64,000 nt of DNA, taken from positions 50,761 to 114,760 of the forward strand of contig PNAI01000042.1 in assembly GCA_003169835.1 (NCBI GenBank). The letters run 5' to 3'. The notes under the pieces were generated by a model, which had not been told where the DNA came from, did not search any database, and saw nothing but the letters and a program-made list of their open reading frames with translations. Each line of letters opens with the position of its first letter. Positions within the stretch are counted from its first letter, which is position 1. Shown here piece by piece: positions 18,687 through 26,665 of this stretch. The DNA comes from Hyphomicrobiales bacterium (GTDB taxonomy: Bacteria > Pseudomonadota > Alphaproteobacteria > Rhizobiales > Xanthobacteraceae). The translations under genes were made by a program, and so were the position numbers.

Positions 18687-19019
18687 TTACGCGCTCTCGG
18701 TTACGTCCTCATACACGTCCATTTCGACGCCGCCCGGAAACAGCATGCGCCACCCCTGCAGGATATTCCGCGCCATCGGATCGCTCGCGAACTTTTGCCG
18801 GTTCAGCTCAAAGCCGGGCTCGGCCTCGTACTCGACGATCTGGATCACGTCGGCCGGGCTGTCGACATTGCGCAGTAGCCGCACCTTGGCGTCGCCGAAC
18901 GCGGGATAAAAAGGCGTCGCCGATTTCATCATCATGGACAGCGACGTGATGGCCTCGGCCGTCGGCAATTTGATCTTGATCACCAGGATGCGGTTCATTT
19001 TTTTGGTCTTGACGGCCAT
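18687..19019 (-). CDS. Conserved hypothetical protein, possible dimeric alpha/beta-barrel fold
   Basis: A 110-residue cytoplasmic protein. The start at ATG 19019 has AAGGA at a suitable distance, and the longer upstream frame has no support. The order of a beta strand (MNRILVIKIKL), a helix, a strand with VDSPADVIQIVEYEAEPGF, a helix with the last DPMARNILQGWRMLF, and a final VEMDVYEDV strand resembles antibiotic-biosynthesis-monooxygenase or EthD-type small barrels. The fold call is inference; no catalytic residues can be named. It is upstream of the zinc dehydrogenase in the same direction. Confidence 0.6.
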   Translation of the reverse strand: MAVKTKKMNRILVIKIKLPTAEAITSLSMMMKSATPFYPAFGDAKVRLLRNVDSPADVIQIVEYEAEPGFELNRQKFASDPMARNILQGWRMLFPGGVEMDVYEDVTESA

Positions 19020-19186
19020 TGCGTTACGTCCTTCGCCCTGGCGCGTGCGATTGCAAGCAGTCTCGTTCGGCGCGCCAATGGGGGTATAGCTCAACGCGCG
19101 ATTCTCCGCCATCGTTTGATGACGAAGCGGATTGCGCGGCGCGGCGGCCAAACTGTTTGCGAAGCGGCCGTCGACAACGCCGGCAG

Positions 19187-19456
19187 TCAGGGCTGCGGCG
19201 GCTTCTTTTGGGCGACAGCGCCTGGCATTTGCATTGGTGCGGGGGGACGCTCAGGCTCGCGCACCCATGCACTGCAAAGACCCCAGAACACGGCGAGCCC
19301 GGCGAAGGCCACGTTGCTGAGAATCCCGAGCATGAAAAACAGGTTCGCCAGCTTCGGGTGGCCGGTTGCGTCGAGATACAGGTTCAAGCCGAGAAAGGTC
19401 AGCCCCAGCGGCAGCGCGAACAACGCCATGTTCCGGATGGATTGCGGCTTCGGCAT
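19187..19456 (-). CDS. Small inner-membrane protein, two predicted membrane segments
   Basis: An 89-residue protein starting at ATG 19456, with GAGAGG six bases upstream; the upstream extension in the same frame looks non-coding. Two hydrophobic stretches (about residues 11-27 and 38-59) separate a short polar loop (DATGHPK). The C-terminus is Pro-rich. I do not recognise the family. Confidence 0.55.
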   Translation of the reverse strand: MPKPQSIRNMALFALPLGLTFLGLNLYLDATGHPKLANLFFMLGILSNVAFAGLAVFWGLCSAWVREPERPPAPMQMPGAVAQKKPPQP

Positions 19457-19568
19457 TTTGACCTCTCGCGCAGGAGCTGCTTGCGCGCGATACCAAGCAC
19501 TAAAAACAAATTCGCGCCAGTCCAATGCGCCGCGCACACGCGTGCTGGGTGAGGTGATTTTCCGGTGG

Positions 19569-19630
19569 GGCGCAATAGCCCTCGGGTCCGCGCTTCGCGC
19601 GGCCCAAGGGTAAACTCCGCGTATTGCGCC
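19569..19630. repeat. Imperfect long hairpin / palindromic repeat element
   Basis: GGCGCAATA (19569-19577) pairs with TATTGCGCC (19622-19630). Inside, CCCTCGGG and CCGCGC pair with GCGCGG and CCCAAGGG around TTC. The two nested stems suggest a mobile palindromic element rather than a simple terminator. Confidence 0.6.
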
Positions 19631-19751
19631 ACTGTTGGCGCGTGCTGCTAACAACAGTCCCGCCCGTTTACGATTTGTTAATCTTTTGAATCAATCAACA
19701 TAGATCCTAAGCGGCTGTGATTCGCGTGACAGATATGATCATGAGCGAACA

Positions 19752-20024
19752 ATGCGCGCACAGCGACAAGACACCTTCAAGCCGCACACTGATAAATCGC
19801 CATTGGATTTTCCCTCCGACGATTTTGCAGCAGAAATTATTCTAAATAGCGCAAATAACGATAACTCTCACGGGCGCTATTCTGGTTTATGGTTGGGTGC
19901 AATCCTTGCTTTCGCTCTCATTGTTGAGATTATTATTATCAGCAATCCTCCACGCTGTTCAGCCGGACAAAATTCTTCTACCCGGTTCACAATTGGATCG
20001 GCGATTTTATTGGCGGGATGCTAA
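19752..20024 (+). CDS. Possible small membrane protein
   Basis: A 90-residue frame starting at ATG 19752 with GAG six bases upstream. It has a polar N-terminus and one strong hydrophobic segment (WLGAILAFALIVEIIII, about residues 47-63). The base composition is AT-richer than neighbouring genes. I recognise no family, and it may be a chance frame. Confidence 0.3.
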   Translation: MRAQRQDTFKPHTDKSPLDFPSDDFAAEIILNSANNDNSHGRYSGLWLGAILAFALIVEIIIISNPPRCSAGQNSSTRFTIGSAILLAGC

Positions 20025-20094
20025 CGGCCCGAGCGGCCTGTTTCAGACAGCCCGAGTTGTAGGATGGGTTCGCCGACTTGCGCATTTAGCTATG

Positions 20095-20120
20095 CCGATC
20101 CCGAGTTAACTCGAGATCGG
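20095..20120. repeat. 26-bp near-perfect palindrome
   Basis: CCGATC-C-CGAGTT and AACTCG-A-GATCGG are complementary except for one opposed C/A pair. It lies about 40 bases downstream of the PanB-like stop codon. There is no loop and no T tract, so a protein-binding site or repeat remnant is likelier than a terminator. Confidence 0.55.
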
Positions 20121-20162
20121 TGGCCGCTCCTCAGGATGAGGGCGGATGATCTGCTGACGCAA

Positions 20163-20969
20163 TCAGCCCTTGATCTGCCGCCCGGCGCGCGCGTCGGCGA
20201 TCAGCGCCGCGAAGGCATCGAGGCTGGCCTTCGCGGTGTTGGCATAAGTCTCGGTCTTGGAATCGAGCCACTTCGTCCCATATCCGATCGCGGTATGCGC
20301 AAGCCGCACGCGCCCGTCGAGCCACGGCCCGCCGCCGAAGCCGCCGATCACGGGAATTTTCACAGCACTCACCACGGCCGCCCCCGCCACCGGCCCGGAG
20401 TTGGTGAAATCCAACAGCGCAGCCCCCAAACTTTCCAAAAGCTTCGCCTGTTCGACCAGCTTCGCCGTCATCGCCGGCGGAACTTGCGCGTCCGGCGCCG
20501 ACTGCGAACTATAGGGAATGCCGTGTTGTGCCGCGGTCTGTGGCGTGATGCCGAACTGCGCGAAAACGGGAATACCCGCATCGACGATGGCGCGCACCGC
20601 ATCGGGAAAATCCGCCGCGGCGTCGAGCTTGACCATGTCCGCGCCGCCATCCTTGATCAGCCGGTTCGCAGCACGCAACGCGCTCGCAATGCCTTCCTGC
20701 AGCGGCCCATAAGGAAAATCGCAACTCACCAGCGCGCGCGTCACCCCGCGCCGCACCGCCTTGCACACGACGAGCATTTCTTCCAGCGTGATGTCCAACG
20801 GATCAGTGCGGCCATAGAGATTGACGCCCACGGAATCTCCCACCGAAACGAAATCCACGCCTGCGCGGTCCGCGATCTGCGCAAGCTGCGTGTCCCACGC
20901 CACCACGCCGACGCTCTTTTTCCCGTCACGCTTCATTTGCTGAAGCATGGCAATGGTGACATTCGTCAT
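20163..20969 (-). CDS. PanB-like enzyme (ketopantoate hydroxymethyltransferase family)
   Basis: A 268-residue TIM-barrel protein of the PanB / PEP-mutase superfamily. PanB-like landmarks are VDFVSVGDSVGVNLYG (metal-binding Asp), DPLDITLEEMLVVCKAV, VSCDFPYGPLQEG and VKLDAA. PanB transfers a hydroxymethyl group from methylene-THF to 2-oxoisovalerate. Several motifs differ from housekeeping PanB (WDTQLAQ where a TAYD-like motif is usual). It also sits three bases behind a flavoprotein gene in a catabolic cluster, so a specialised C-C lyase or aldolase role is as likely as pantothenate synthesis. Confidence 0.72.
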   Translation of the reverse strand: MTNVTIAMLQQMKRDGKKSVGVVAWDTQLAQIADRAGVDFVSVGDSVGVNLYGRTDPLDITLEEMLVVCKAVRRGVTRALVSCDFPYGPLQEGIASALRAANRLIKDGGADMVKLDAAADFPDAVRAIVDAGIPVFAQFGITPQTAAQHGIPYSSQSAPDAQVPPAMTAKLVEQAKLLESLGAALLDFTNSGPVAGAAVVSAVKIPVIGGFGGGPWLDGRVRLAHTAIGYGTKWLDSKTETYANTAKASLDAFAALIADARAGRQIKG

Positions 20970-20972
20970 GAT

Positions 20973-22190
20973 TTATACTTTCGCTTTCAGCATCGCGGCA
21001 AACGGCTGATTGGGATCTGCGAGCGCCGCCGGATCGACCGCAATGCGCCGCTCGATCAGCCGGCGCACGGCGGCAAGGTCCTTCTGCGCATTGATTCCGA
21101 GCGCATAAGACAAAAGCGGCCCGTCGGTTTCAAGCAACAGCCAGCTTTTTCCCGGCAGGGGCCGCTTCACACGCGATGGATTTGCCGGCGGCCAGCCGGC
21201 GCCTTGGATGTAGAGATCATATTGCTCGGTCCAGAACGACGGCACCGGGCGATAGGCCTCAGTTCCGCCGGCCGCATTACGGCCCGCGATGACACCTTGG
21301 TCTTGCCCGTGCCGCCAGTTCTCCAGCCGCACCAGCCCATGCGGACCTGCAAAGCGCGTCACATCTCCCGCCGCAAAAATAGCTCCGTCGGAAGTACGAC
21401 ACTGTTCATCCACCACGATGCCGTCTTGCGTGGCAAGACCCGCCGCCGCCGCGAGCGCTTCGTCGGGTTTCACGCCGGCGCCGACGACAACAAGATCGGC
21501 CGCGATCGTGTCGCCGGCGCTGGTCACAAGTGCTATATGACCACTGCTCTGCGGCAAAACTTTCGTCACCGATGTATCGAGACGGATATCGACGCCGCGG
21601 CGCTGGTGCTCCACGAGCACATACAAACCGGTTTCCTCGTCGCACATGCGCACCAGGATGCGCGGCGCGAACTCGATCACTGTCGTCTTGATGCCAAGCT
21701 CGGTTGCCGAAGCTGCGACCTCAAGGCCGATGAGGCCCGCGCCGATCACCACCAGCTTTTTGCATCCCGCGAGAGCAGCCTTGAGCGCACGCGCATGCGC
21801 TTGCGTCCGCAGATAATACACGCGCGGCATTCTCGGCGGCAGCAGCGCGACCTCGCGCATCAGCGAACCCGTAGCGATCACCAGTGCGTCGTAGGGCAGA
21901 GGGCCCGTGTCCGTAATAACCTTTCGCGCCGCCCGATCGATGGCCTGGCATTTTGCATTTGTCTTGAGCGTAACATCGTGCGCGGCGAGCCCGCTCTTGC
22001 CGGCGATCGGCGCGTCTTCCGGGTTGGCCTTGCCCAACAGCACAGCTTTGGAAAGCGGCGGCTTCTCGTACGGCTCGCACGGCTCGTCGGTCAGCAGCGT
22101 GACGTTTGCAGCGCTATCGCGCCGCTTGGCTTCGATGGCGGCCCAGACTCCGGCCGGCCCGCCGCCAATCACCACGATGTTTTTTGCCAT
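20973..22190 (-). CDS. FAD/NAD(P)-dependent oxidoreductase, ferredoxin reductase-like
   Basis: A 405-residue flavoprotein of the BphA4/putidaredoxin reductase type. The FAD dinucleotide fold is at the N-terminus (IVVIGGGPAGVWAA), the YEKPPLSK segment follows near residue 41, a second Rossmann motif (VVIGAGLIGLEVAASA) lies near 147-162, and the FAD-binding Asp is in IFAAGDVTRF. It would pass electrons from NADH to a ferredoxin. The Rieske ferredoxin at 26.3 kb and the oxygenase at 24.8-26.1 kb are natural partners. It heads an operon with the PanB-like gene and diverges from the IclR gene. Confidence 0.88.
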   Translation of the reverse strand: MAKNIVVIGGGPAGVWAAIEAKRRDSAANVTLLTDEPCEPYEKPPLSKAVLLGKANPEDAPIAGKSGLAAHDVTLKTNAKCQAIDRAARKVITDTGPLPYDALVIATGSLMREVALLPPRMPRVYYLRTQAHARALKAALAGCKKLVVIGAGLIGLEVAASATELGIKTTVIEFAPRILVRMCDEETGLYVLVEHQRRGVDIRLDTSVTKVLPQSSGHIALVTSAGDTIAADLVVVGAGVKPDEALAAAAGLATQDGIVVDEQCRTSDGAIFAAGDVTRFAGPHGLVRLENWRHGQDQGVIAGRNAAGGTEAYRPVPSFWTEQYDLYIQGAGWPPANPSRVKRPLPGKSWLLLETDGPLLSYALGINAQKDLAAVRRLIERRIAVDPAALADPNQPFAAMLKAKV

Positions 22191-22254
22191 GCGATCCGCT
22201 TACGTCCGTTCTAGCTGTTCATTGACACTTTCAGGGCCGCCCGCCTACAGTTCT

Positions 22255-22298
22255 GCGGAACGCCGGTCCATCTGGCGGAACACACCATTCAGCGGAAC
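22255..22298. promoter_or_regulatory. Three GCGGAAC half-sites in the iclR / flavoprotein divergent promoter region
   Basis: GCGGAAC occurs at 22255-22261, 22275-22281 and 22292-22298, the last directly before the GTG start of the IclR gene. The middle one forms a degenerate GGTCC-N7-GGAAC copy (22265-22281) of the motif seen elsewhere in the cluster, and the first forms GGAAC-GCC-GGTCC. This arrangement suggests autoregulation and control of the divergent reductase. Confidence 0.5.
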
Positions 22299-22303
22299 AT
22301 AAC

Positions 22304-23116
22304 GTGCCGCCGCTCCAAAATGCACTCAAGCCCCGCAGCTCTCATAGCACCGGCCGGCTGTCTTCGGTGGCCACCGCCATGCGGCTGCTCAAAGCTTTTT
22401 CCGAACACGAAGTCGAGATCGGCATCAGCGATCTCGCCAAGCGCCTCGGCGTCGCCAAGAGCACGGCCCATCGCCTCGCGGTGACGCTCGTAACGGAAAG
22501 TATGCTCGAACAAAATCCCGAGAGCGGAAAATACCGGCTCGGTATCGCGCTGTTTCGATTGGGTGCGCTGGTGCGCCACCGCATGGATGTGTCGATCGAG
22601 GCGCGCCACCTGCTGCGCGAGTTGCGCGAGAAGGCGAACGAAACCGTGCATCTCGCGGTGCTCGACGGGTCTGAGATCATGTACGTTTACAATCTTGAGA
22701 GCACGCAGGCGATCCGCATGCGCTCCGACATCGGCGTGCGCAAGCCCGCCTATTGCACGGCCGAGGGTCAGGCGATGCTCGCCTACCAGCCGGCCGAAGG
22801 TGTGGAACGCGTGATCCGCGCTGGCTTGCTGCCGCGCACGCCGCAGACCATCACCGATCCGGCCGCGCTGCGTAAGGCACTCGAATTGGTCCGCCAGCGC
22901 GGCTGCGCGATTGAGGATGAGGAAAGCGAAATCGGCATGCGTTGCATCGCGGCCCCCATCCGCGATGACTCAGGCGAAGTCATCGCCGCAATTGGGCTGG
23001 CCGGACCAGTGTCGCGGCTCTCGAAGAAAGCGCTCGCCGCGTTCATCCCCCACGTCATCGAGACGGCGGCGGCGATATCTGCCAGACTTGGGTTTAGGAC
23101 GCGCGCGGCTGGTTGA
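22304..23116 (+). CDS. IclR-family transcriptional regulator
   Basis: A 270-residue DNA-binding regulator. Residues about 18-80 form the winged helix (SSVATAMRLLKAFSE, ISDLAKRLGVAKSTAHRLA). The remainder is the IclR effector domain (ETVHLAVLDGSEIMYV, CTAEGQAMLA, EIGMRCIAAPI). GTG at 22304 is chosen because the conserved fold begins at residue 18; a downstream ATG would truncate the helix-turn-helix. IclR proteins respond to aromatic or organic acids. GGAAC dyads upstream of it and of neighbouring catabolic units are candidate operators. Confidence 0.92.
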   Translation: MPPLQNALKPRSSHSTGRLSSVATAMRLLKAFSEHEVEIGISDLAKRLGVAKSTAHRLAVTLVTESMLEQNPESGKYRLGIALFRLGALVRHRMDVSIEARHLLRELREKANETVHLAVLDGSEIMYVYNLESTQAIRMRSDIGVRKPAYCTAEGQAMLAYQPAEGVERVIRAGLLPRTPQTITDPAALRKALELVRQRGCAIEDEESEIGMRCIAAPIRDDSGEVIAAIGLAGPVSRLSKKALAAFIPHVIETAAAISARLGFRTRAAG

Positions 23117-23277
23117 GGCGTCGTCTATTCCGCGAGGGTAGCTGCGACGTGCTACCGCAGCGTGCGTGCACGTCCGGCATTGCCAGCGCAATCGGAAAAG
23201 ATCATTCTTCGCAAGCTAGGCGACCAACAAAATAACGAAGTCGATCAAGATTTTGACACGCATCCAGGGAGATTCTG

Positions 23278-24258
23278 ATGTCATCGTTTCGTAGATTGCA
23301 CGGCGTCCTCGCCGGCGCTGTTCTCATTGCAAGCACTACGGCGGCGATATCGCAGGAATGGCCCAGCAGCAGAGCGGTTCAGGTCATCAGCATGTTTGCC
23401 GCGGGCAACGCGAACGACATCGTCGCCCGCATCGTGCTCGATCAGACATTCCGGCAGATGAACGCTTCGTACGTCATCGAGAACCGGGCCGGCGCCGGCG
23501 GGACGATCGGCGTTGGTTCGGTCGCCAAGGCCGATCCGGATGGCTATACGCTTTTGCTGAACTCATCCACGTTGAGTTCTCAGGTCGTGCTGCATAAGTC
23601 GCTGCCTTACGATCCGGCTCGCGACTTTGCTCCGATCGCGATGTTCGGCATCCAACCGAGCGTGTTGGTTACGACGCCACAGAAAGGGTACAAGACCGTT
23701 GCAGAGCTCGTAGCGACGGCCAAAGCGAATCCTGGAAAATTGAATTTTGCCTCCGCTGGAATTGGTGCTGCATCCCACATGGCGGCCGAGCAATTCCGTC
23801 TTGCCGCGAAGATCGACGTTCAGCACATACCGTTTCGCGGTCCTACTGAAGCGTTCACCCAACTCTTGGCGGGAAATATAGATTATTATTATCTGCCCAT
23901 TTCTCCGGCGCTTTAAAACATCCAGGGTGGCAAGCTAGTGGCGCTCGCCGTGAGTACGCCGAAACGGGCTGCCTTGTTGCCTGACGTGCCGACGATCGTT
24001 GAAGCCGGTTATCCCGATGCCACCTATCTGTTCTGGGGCGGGATTGTCGCGCCCGTTAAGACCCCGCGCCCCATCATCGACAAACTGCACGCGGAAGTTC
24101 AGAAAGCCCTGAACACGCCCACGGTGAGGGAAGCCCTCGCAAAACAAGGCGTGGAGATTCAGCCGATGAGCGTGGACGACTTTGCCAAGTTTTCTCGCGA
24201 CGATATCGCGGCGACGGTCAAGCTCGCCAAAGATATCAATCTCGCTCCGACGAATTAA
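23278..24258 (+). pseudogene. Bug-family receptor gene interrupted by an in-frame stop
   Basis: Reading 23278-24258 in one frame gives a normal-length Bug receptor of about 326 codons except for TAA at 23914-23916. Upstream of it are a signal peptide (ending AAISQ), VISMFAAGNANDIVARI and a full N-terminal domain, ending LLAGNIDYYYLPISPAL. Immediately after the stop, the same frame continues NIQGGKLVALAVSTPKRAA, the expected next family segment, and runs to the normal end (LAKDINLAPTN). One change, AAA to TAA, explains it. It is either a recent nonsense mutation, a read error, or a truncated 212-residue product. It is preceded by AGGGAG, a good ribosome-binding site. Confidence 0.88.
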
Positions 24259-24293
24259 ATTGCAAATGACGGACATTGTGGATTGCGCGGCGG

Positions 24294-24800
24294 CTATGCC
24301 CGCAACGCGACCAGCATGTCCTCGATGTATTCCTCGGCGTTGGCGATTACCAGCATCAGCGACCATGGCCGCAGCTGCGCCAACGTCTTGGAAAGCGCCT
24401 CGTCGGATTTTCCGGCGGAGCCGACAATCAGCGCCGTCGTCATCACGCGCTTGAGACTGCAGGCCTCGCCGATGAGCGAAGCCACCGGCACATTCTCGCC
24501 TGCGGTCGCGACCATCACGACCTGATCGGCGGCATTGACCTCGTCGATCAAATTCTTGGTACGGCCGGCAAGATCGTTCAGCCAGCCCACCAGGCTCTCG
24601 CCTTTGCGCGGCGTGCTGCCGAAGGCGGTGGCGGTAAAAAACGTCGCGCCATTCCAGCGCGCCAGCGCCAAACGTTTGACCACGTGTTCGCTCGGCCCAT
24701 CGAGAGCGATCACCTTGATCGCGCGCGGCAGCGAATTGGGCGCATTGATACGATAGCGCGCTTCTGCGGCACTGCTCATGCGGGCGGATTCGGATTGCAT
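24294..24800 (-). CDS. Conserved protein of unknown function next to a Rieske oxygenase
   Basis: A 168-residue cytoplasmic protein. It overlaps or abuts the end of the Rieske gene (GTG at 24806 would overlap its TGA; ATG at 24800 is used here), which implies translational coupling. The sequence alternates hydrophobic strands and helices (IKVIALDGPSEHVVKRLALARW, QVVMVATAGENVPVASLIGEA, MTTALIVGS, WSLMLVIANAEEYIEDML), like a small Rossmann-type fold. No nucleotide-binding loop or catalytic motif is clear. Its position suggests an accessory role for the oxygenase. Confidence 0.62.
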   Translation of the reverse strand: MQSESARMSSAAEARYRINAPNSLPRAIKVIALDGPSEHVVKRLALARWNGATFFTATAFGSTPRKGESLVGWLNDLAGRTKNLIDEVNAADQVVMVATAGENVPVASLIGEACSLKRVMTTALIVGSAGKSDEALSKTLAQLRPWSLMLVIANAEEYIEDMLVALRA

Positions 24801-24802
24801 GG

Positions 24803-26086
24803 TCACACCGTCACATGCTCGCGGCCGGTCTGCACCACGAGCGCTTCTTTGGCATCGTCCTTGAAGTGCTTATCGGGTGGCAGCACGAATGCGGCCGAGC
24901 GCACGCGCTGGTGCGCGAGGTCGATCCCAGGCGGCGTCTCGCCTTTTCCCATGGCCTTGAGAGCGCGCAGCAGACGGTGGCGCGCCATGATGATGCCGTT
25001 GTCGGTGGAGACCAGATTCTCCTTCGCGCGATCGACGACCGGCCCCATACTCTCTTGCAAGGACGCGTCCTGCATCGCGATGCCTTCTACGCCGCTGTAG
25101 GTGCGGCCCACTTTCTGCGCGGCGCGATCCACCAAATAGTCGTTGTCCTTGTTCGCCTTCGGACGATACGTGCCCGGCACATAGGTGACGTGAATGCCCT
25201 GGCCTGCGCGCATGGCCGCGACCTCTTTCTCCGCCAACGCGCGCGTCACCTTGTAGTCGAAGCTCCACGCCCAGCAATTCTCGTCGTCGATCGGCACCCA
25301 GAAATGCCCGTGCACCGGATGGTCCGCGCGCGGCGGGATCATGGTGAAGGCCGGCATCACCCATTGCGTGATGCGCCAGTAATAGCTGCCGTTCTCGGCG
25401 TTGCGGCGCGCGCCGATGAACAGTCCGCCTGCGCTCTCCACCACTTCGAACACCGGCTTCATATCGCCCATATTGTACTGATTGCCCTTCGAGCCCTTGA
25501 ATAGCGGATCGCGGTCGAGCTCGCCGCTATGCAGGAAGGACACGTGGCTTGAATCGATGCCGCCTTCCATCGCCTGCAGCCAATTGCATTCCTGCGTACG
25601 CTTGGACATGAAGCGGCGGTCGGCCGGCATCATGGCGAATTCCCATTCCGGCAACGGCGGCTGCTTTTCGGGCGGGCCCATGTAGGTCCACAACACGCCG
25701 CCGCGTTCGACCAGCGGATAGGACTTGAGTTTGATCTTCTTGCAGAAGCCGCTTTCCTCCGGCTCCGACGGCACTTCGATGCACTGGCCGGTGTGGTCGT
25801 ACTTCCAGCCGTGATAGGGGCAGCGCAAACCGTTGTGCTCGTTGCGGCCGAACCAGAGCGACACACCGCGGTGCGCGCAGAACTCGTCGGTCAATGCGAG
25901 ATGGCCTTGCGTATCTCGCCACGCCAGCAATCGCTCGGACAAGAGCTTCACCCGCACCGGCGGACACTCGTTTTCCGGCAGCTCTTCTGCGAGCAACGCA
26001 GGCAGCCAGTGGCCGCGGAACATTTGCCCCATCGGCGTGCCGGGACCCGTCTTGGTCAGCAGATCGTTCTGTTCTTTCCTGAGCAT
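24803..26086 (-). CDS. Rieske non-heme iron ring-hydroxylating oxygenase, large subunit
   Basis: A 427-residue oxygenase alpha subunit of the phthalate 4,5-dioxygenase-like group. The Rieske [2Fe-2S] cluster ligands are Cys70, His72, Cys89 and His92 (CAHRG, CPYHGW). The mononuclear iron region reads GIDSSHVSFLH, with Asp178 bridging and His181/His186 as ligands. Such enzymes insert oxygen into aromatic or N/O-methylated substrates with electrons from a ferredoxin and a reductase. ATG 26086 is chosen for AGGAG nine bases upstream; a TTG two codons earlier is in frame. The substrate is unknown. It diverges from the Rieske ferredoxin gene across a region with GGAAC dyads. Confidence 0.93.
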   Translation of the reverse strand: MLRKEQNDLLTKTGPGTPMGQMFRGHWLPALLAEELPENECPPVRVKLLSERLLAWRDTQGHLALTDEFCAHRGVSLWFGRNEHNGLRCPYHGWKYDHTGQCIEVPSEPEESGFCKKIKLKSYPLVERGGVLWTYMGPPEKQPPLPEWEFAMMPADRRFMSKRTQECNWLQAMEGGIDSSHVSFLHSGELDRDPLFKGSKGNQYNMGDMKPVFEVVESAGGLFIGARRNAENGSYYWRITQWVMPAFTMIPPRADHPVHGHFWVPIDDENCWAWSFDYKVTRALAEKEVAAMRAGQGIHVTYVPGTYRPKANKDNDYLVDRAAQKVGRTYSGVEGIAMQDASLQESMGPVVDRAKENLVSTDNGIIMARHRLLRALKAMGKGETPPGIDLAHQRVRSAAFVLPPDKHFKDDAKEALVVQTGREHVTV

Positions 26087-26214
26087 CGGCAAGCGCTCCT
26101 GGAGCGTTCTGTCGCTATGTAACGTCGTCTATAAAACTTGCTCAAGCCTTATCAGGCGGCGGCCCGGCCGGCGTTGACCTTGGTCAAGGCCCGTGGTCTA
26201 TGAAAGACGTTCTG

Positions 26215-26239
26215 GTTCTTCCATACGGAACATCGTTCC
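26215..26239. promoter_or_regulatory. Strong IclR-type operator candidate between divergent Rieske genes
   Basis: GTTCT TCCATAC GGAAC (26215-26231) is overlapped by the perfect dyad CGGAAC-ATC-GTTCCG (26226-26240). The 25-base block 26215-26239 matches 34049-34073 at all but four positions. It lies 47 bases upstream of the ferredoxin start and about 130 bases upstream of the oxygenase start. Confidence 0.62.
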
Positions 26240-26285
26240 GGCCGCAAGATTACCCGCCATTCCGCCCATTCAGCAAGAGAAGCCG

Positions 26286-26597
26286 GTGCCCACACGCGTC
26301 GAACTCTGCAGGATTGATCAGGTCGCAGCCGGCACAGCGCTTAAAGTGGAGGCCGGCGGGCTCGTCGTCGCGGTGTTCAACGTGGACGGCGAGTTTTATG
26401 TCACAGATGACTCCTGCACCCACGGTCCCGGCTCGCTCTCGGAAGGGTTTGTCGATGGCGATGTGATCGAGTGCAATTTCCATAACGGCCAGTTCAACAT
26501 CAAAACTGGAGAAGTCGTTTCGCCGCCCTGCATGATCCCGATTAGGACCTATCCGGCGGTGGTGCAGGACGGAAAAGTATTTGTCGATGTGGATTGA
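26286..26597 (+). CDS. Rieske [2Fe-2S] ferredoxin
   Basis: A 103-residue soluble electron carrier. The cluster ligands are Cys44-x-His46 (CTHG) and Cys63-x2-His66 (CNFHNG), the pattern of biphenyl/naphthalene dioxygenase ferredoxins. GTG 26286 is chosen since AAGAGAAG lies just upstream and the fold begins at once; an earlier frame from 26193 would run through the operator. It probably feeds the divergent oxygenase, with the flavoprotein at 21-22 kb as reductase. Confidence 0.9.
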   Translation: MPTRVELCRIDQVAAGTALKVEAGGLVVAVFNVDGEFYVTDDSCTHGPGSLSEGFVDGDVIECNFHNGQFNIKTGEVVSPPCMIPIRTYPAVVQDGKVFVDVD

Positions 26598-26648
26598 AAG
26601 CCCCTCGGCGGTAAGCAATAAAAGGGTATCTCGCATACCGCTTCCGGT

Positions 26649-26665
26649 GTTCTGCCATATGGAAC
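26649..26665. promoter_or_regulatory. GTTCN-N7-GGAAC motif upstream of the HupE-like gene
   Basis: GTTCT GCCATAT GGAAC matches the Rieske operator candidate at 15 of 17 positions. It is followed without a gap in phase by three further GGAAC units. Confidence 0.55.

Larger units (their letters stand above)
19457..20162. other. Repeat-rich intergenic region
   Basis: About 700 bases without a certain gene. It contains a long imperfect hairpin (19569-19630), a weak small membrane-protein candidate (19752-20024), an AT-rich stretch around 19670-19960, a near-perfect 26-bp palindrome (20095-20120), and GCTCCTCAGGATGAGGG (near 20126), a sequence that resembles a dispersed Rhizobiales repeat. The composition differs from the coding flanks. 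Confidence 0.5.

Noticed and set aside
20064..22214. 716-codon plus-strand frame opposite PanB-like and flavoprotein genes
   Set aside because: Both minus-strand proteins are recognisable with all motifs; this frame is Arg/His-rich antisense.
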